From Candidatus Omnitrophota bacterium (GTDB lineage Bacteria > Omnitrophota > Gorgyraeia > Zapsychrales > Fredricksoniimonadaceae), in the NCBI GenBank assembly GCA_023247575.1, contig JAHFGE010000034.1, positions 1 through 7,156 of the forward strand: DNA of 7,156 nucleotides, given 5' to 3'. The position numbers were made by a program, and so were the translations under genes. Positions 5,076 to 7,156 of the stretch are shown here, in pieces. Positions within the stretch are counted from its first letter, which is position 1; each line of letters begins with the position of its first letter. The notes below the pieces were generated by a model that ran no database searches, had not been told where the DNA came from, and worked only from the letters and a program-made list of their open reading frames with translations.

Positions 5076-5729
5076 ATGCCAAGACCTATTCTAGAAGTTC
5101 CTGGTCAAGAAAAAAAAGTATTGCTACATTCCTGCTGTGCGCCTTGTTCAGGCGAATTGATGGAAGCTATGGTGGCCTCTGGCATTGATTTCACGATTTT
5201 TTTTTACAATCCCAATATCCATCCTCGTCGAGAATACACAATCCGCAAAGAGGAAAACATCCGTTTTGCCCGGCAAATGAATATTCCCATGGTGGATGCC
5301 GATTATGATACGTCTGGTTGGTTTAATCGCGTCAAAGGTCTGGAAGGAGAACCAGAGCGTGGGACTCGATGTACGGTCTGTTTCGATATGCGTTTTGAAC
5401 GTACAGCCCTTTATGCTTATGAGCATGGTTTTAAAGTCATTACTTCTTCTTTGGGTATCTCGCGTTGGAAAGACATGAATCAAATTAATCATTGCGGTCT
5501 AAGGGCCGCCAGTCGTTATCTGGGTATGGTTTATTGGACCTATAACTGGCGAAAAAATGGAGGTTCCCAGCGTATGTACGAGATCGCCAAACGCGAAAAT
5601 TTTTATCAGCAGGAATATTGCGGCTGTGTATATTCTTTACGAGATAGTAATTTGCACCGTGTGGCTCAAGGCCAAGGCAGAATCGAAATCGGAAAAAAAT
5701 TTTATGGAAATGAAACAAAAAAAGACTGA
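5076..5729 (+). CDS. queH: Epoxyqueuosine reductase QueH
   Basis: This 217-residue cytoplasmic iron-sulfur enzyme (formerly DUF208) carries out the last step of queuosine synthesis, reducing epoxyqueuosine to queuosine in tRNA. It is a non-homologous replacement for cobalamin-dependent QueG. Hallmarks are LLHSCCAPCSG with C20, C21 and C24, FFYNPNIHPRREY, RCTVCFDMR with C99 and C102, TSSLGISRWKD, and EYCGCVYS with C182 and C184 near the end. All the cysteines expected for metal and redox roles are present and the length is normal. The ATG at 5076 is used; no good SD is visible (AAGGG lies 16 nt upstream, within the csp terminator), so the promoter and start are unclear. The 3' end overlaps the Nudix gene by 26 bp, indicating one transcript. 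No other queuosine genes are in the window. Confidence 0.93.
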   Translation: MPRPILEVPGQEKKVLLHSCCAPCSGELMEAMVASGIDFTIFFYNPNIHPRREYTIRKEENIRFARQMNIPMVDADYDTSGWFNRVKGLEGEPERGTRCTVCFDMRFERTALYAYEHGFKVITSSLGISRWKDMNQINHCGLRAASRYLGMVYWTYNWRKNGGSQRMYEIAKRENFYQQEYCGCVYSLRDSNLHRVAQGQGRIEIGKKFYGNETKKD

Positions 5730-6129
5730 AAGCGCCGGAGGCGTTGTTAGTAATAAAACAGGCAGAGTCCTGCTTGTTAATCAACGTGGCCGTACCTGGT
5801 CTTTACCCAAAGGGCATGTTGAGCCTGGGGAAGATACTAAGACGGCAGCCATACGGGAGATTGAAGAGGAAACCGGCATTACTCGTTTGACTTTTATCAA
5901 AGAGCTAGGCTCCTATCGGCGATATAAAATTGGTTTAGACGGGCGCGATGATACCAGTGAACTTAAAAGCATTCATATGTTTTTGTTTACAACTGATGAA
6001 ATGAAATTATCCCCCAAAGACACAAATCATCCTGAAGCCCGTTGGGTCCATCCCGATGATGTGGAAGGCTTATTAACTCATCCCAAGGACAAGGCTTTCT
6101 TTAAAAGTATCCGCTCCCAGATTTTCTAA
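5704..6129 (+). CDS. Nudix hydrolase (MutT/Ap4A-hydrolase-like)
   Basis: This 141-residue Nudix enzyme hydrolyses a nucleoside diphosphate linked to another group, such as oxidised NTPs, dinucleoside polyphosphates or nucleotide sugars, using divalent metal. A perfect Nudix box lies at residues 37-59: GHVEPGE, seven residues, then REIEEETGI. It is preceded by SAGGVV and RTWSLPKG, a pattern common in MutT and Ap4A pyrophosphatase-like members. The frame is open back to 5557, but that stretch overlaps queH and has no domain similarity. Starts at 5704 (MEMKQKK) or 5710 give the normal family length. The 26-bp overlap with queH suggests translational coupling. The substrate cannot be told from sequence. 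No terminator is seen before the next gene, which has its own promoter. Confidence 0.9.
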   Translation: MEMKQKKTESAGGVVSNKTGRVLLVNQRGRTWSLPKGHVEPGEDTKTAAIREIEEETGITRLTFIKELGSYRRYKIGLDGRDDTSELKSIHMFLFTTDEMKLSPKDTNHPEARWVHPDDVEGLLTHPKDKAFFKSIRSQIF

Positions 6130-6134
6130 AGTAC

Positions 6135-6143
6135 TGTTATAAT
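6135..6143 (+). promoter_or_regulatory. Extended -10 promoter for the two-component operon
   Basis: TGTTATAAT contains a perfect -10 (TATAAT, 6138-6143) with the TG extension one base upstream. The -35 region at 17-bp spacing is poor (TCCCAG), as expected for extended -10 promoters. The predicted leader is about 35 nt, with the SD AAGGG at 6174-6178. Confidence 0.65.
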
Positions 6144-6184
6144 TAAGAACATCGTTCAAGCGGGCTCTATCTCAAGGGTTATTG

Positions 6185-6886
6185 ATGGCTAAAAAAAGAA
6201 TCTTAGTTGTCGAAGATGATCGCGATATCAATGAATTAATTCGCTATAATCTTGAACGCGAAGGCTTTGAAGTGCTCTTTCTTTATGAGGGCGGTCAGGC
6301 TGTTGATGTGGTGCGTACCCGCAAGCCTGATTTAGTGCTGTTGGATTTGATGTTGCCGGAATGTGATGGCCTGGACCTATGCCGGCAGATTAAAAATGAT
6401 CCTGATACCAAACATATCCCTGTGATGATGATTACTGCTAAGGCAACGGAATCGGATGTGGTGGCCGGGCTTTCTATAGGGGCTGACGACTACATGACTA
6501 AACCTTTTAGCCCCCAAGTCCTTTCGGCCCGTGTTAAGGCAATTTTCCGACGTGCAGGCCTGAAACAGGAAGAAAGCCTCGACCACCAGCAGATCCGCCA
6601 ATGGGGTGATTTTGTCCTGGATTTACCCAAACATAAGGTTTCTTTTAAAAATCATGCCATTGGATTGACGAGTATCGAGTTTGCTATGTTAGAGTTTCTT
6701 TCCCGACATCCTGGGCGCGTTTTTAGCCGTGAGCAAATTCTTGATAATGTCTGGCAGGAAGGCAGATTTATCGTCGATAGAGCTGTGGACGTTCATATCC
6801 GTGGATTGCGCAAAAAATTGGGAACCGCTTGCGAATATATCGAAACCGTTCGCGGAGTCGGCTACCGTTTCAAAGAAACCGAATAA
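6185..6886 (+). CDS. OmpR/PhoB-family response regulator
   Basis: This 233-residue DNA-binding response regulator is phosphorylated by a partner histidine kinase to control transcription. The N-terminal receiver domain (about 3-118) has the acidic pocket E10-D11-D12, phospho-acceptor D54 (LVLLDLMLP), T84 and K106 (DDYMTKPF). The C-terminal winged-helix domain (about 137-231) has the family signature LTSIEFAMLEFLSRHPGRVF, the recognition-helix region VDRAVDVHIRGLRKKLG and the end VRGVGYRF. Overall it is closest in style to PhoB, but the name is not certain because no phosphate genes are nearby. The ATG at 6185 is preferred over TTG 6182 because the SD AAGGG (6174-6178) is better spaced. The stop TAA overlaps the next ATG (TAATG), the typical coupling of a regulator with its kinase. 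Confidence 0.95.
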   Translation: MAKKRILVVEDDRDINELIRYNLEREGFEVLFLYEGGQAVDVVRTRKPDLVLLDLMLPECDGLDLCRQIKNDPDTKHIPVMMITAKATESDVVAGLSIGADDYMTKPFSPQVLSARVKAIFRRAGLKQEESLDHQQIRQWGDFVLDLPKHKVSFKNHAIGLTSIEFAMLEFLSRHPGRVFSREQILDNVWQEGRFIVDRAVDVHIRGLRKKLGTACEYIETVRGVGYRFKETE

Positions 6887-7156
6887 TGCTCATCCTGTTT
6901 TTAAGTTTAATCCTTCTGAGTGTTCTCATTCTTTTGAGTATTAAATACTATCGCTTTGGTCAAGCTGTTAAGGACATGCAGCGCATGGTGACCATGATGG
7001 CCCAGGGGGATTTTTCTGCTCGGACGGTTTTAACTCCCTCAGATAAGCTGGGAGATATGGCTCGTAACCTCAATGAACTCTCCCTTGGTATTCAAAAAAA
7101 AGCTTGAGCAGATGTCCAATGAAAAAGACAAACTCGAGGCCATTCTTTCCAGCATG
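6886..7156 (+). CDS. Sensor histidine kinase, N-terminal part (PhoR-like), frameshifted at an A8 run and cut by the window edge
   Basis: This is the start of the partner kinase for the upstream regulator, overlapping its stop by one base. Residues 1-19 (MLILFLSLILLSVLILLSI) are one membrane helix. Residues 24-72 are a HAMP linker (MAQGDFSARTV, then DKLGDMARNLNELS). The frame ends at TGA 7105-7107, straight after an A8 run at 7094-7101. One base over, from 7100, the reading continues as KLEQMSNEKDKLEAILSSM, open to the last base. That is the coiled linker expected between HAMP and a PAS or DHp domain in PhoR-type kinases. With seven A instead of eight the gene would be continuous. The catalytic domains are outside the window. 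No periplasmic sensing domain or second membrane helix is encoded. Confidence 0.8.

Noticed and set aside
5557..5703. Extended N-terminus of the Nudix protein
   Set aside because: The extension overlaps conserved queH sequence, lacks Nudix similarity and exceeds family length; Met codons at 5704 and 5710 fit better.
6829..6885. Upstream start for the sensor kinase
   Set aside because: It would overlap the conserved C-terminus of the regulator in another frame; the TAATG junction at 6886 is the usual coupling. The Arg-rich reading comes from the regulator's coding sequence.

Overview
The window reads as a chromosomal stretch from a Gram-negative, probably uncultivated bacterium. The evidence is an O-antigen ligase/polymerase-type membrane protein, a lipoprotein with a peptidoglycan-binding domain, a QueH-type queuosine enzyme, and many short GC-rich palindromes in an otherwise AT-leaning background. 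A candidate-phylum lineage such as Omnitrophota is my best guess, but this is an impression only; no marker gene here decides taxonomy. All genes I can support are on the + strand. Stops TAA, TAG and TGA are all used normally, so the standard code applies.

Layout. (1) 1-768: the 3' part of a pyruvate kinase gene, entering from the left edge. It is interrupted at the hinge between its catalytic barrel and C-terminal domain by four palindromes with a 24-bp period. These are inserted in frame, and one copy carries TGA where its sisters have CGA. (2) 769-2561: a short leader region with a candidate small ORF, then a 452-residue O-antigen ligase family protein and a 73-residue DUF2934 protein. (3) 2615-3868: an MFS transporter whose ribosome-binding site and start codon lie inside a terminator-like hairpin. 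(4) 3869-4141: an intergenic region with an 83-bp two-hairpin element nested inside a second inverted repeat, then a consensus-like promoter. (5) 4142-4951: a peptidoglycan-binding lipoprotein and a cold-shock protein with its own promoter, followed by a large hairpin and an intrinsic terminator. (6) 5076-6129: epoxyqueuosine reductase QueH overlapping a Nudix hydrolase. (7) 6185-7156: a PhoB-like response regulator and the start of its sensor kinase, which is frameshifted at an A8 run and leaves the window at the right edge.

The genes do not form one pathway. The ligase and lipoprotein concern the cell envelope. Pyruvate kinase, the transporter and the Nudix enzyme concern metabolism and nucleotide cleaning. 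QueH serves tRNA modification, Csp serves RNA chaperoning, and the final pair is signalling.

The most notable theme is structural. Three different CCCCG/CGGGG-type palindromes are present, one inside a reading frame and two nested in the loop side of larger inverted repeats. In addition, hairpins at two places abut or contain the start of the next gene.
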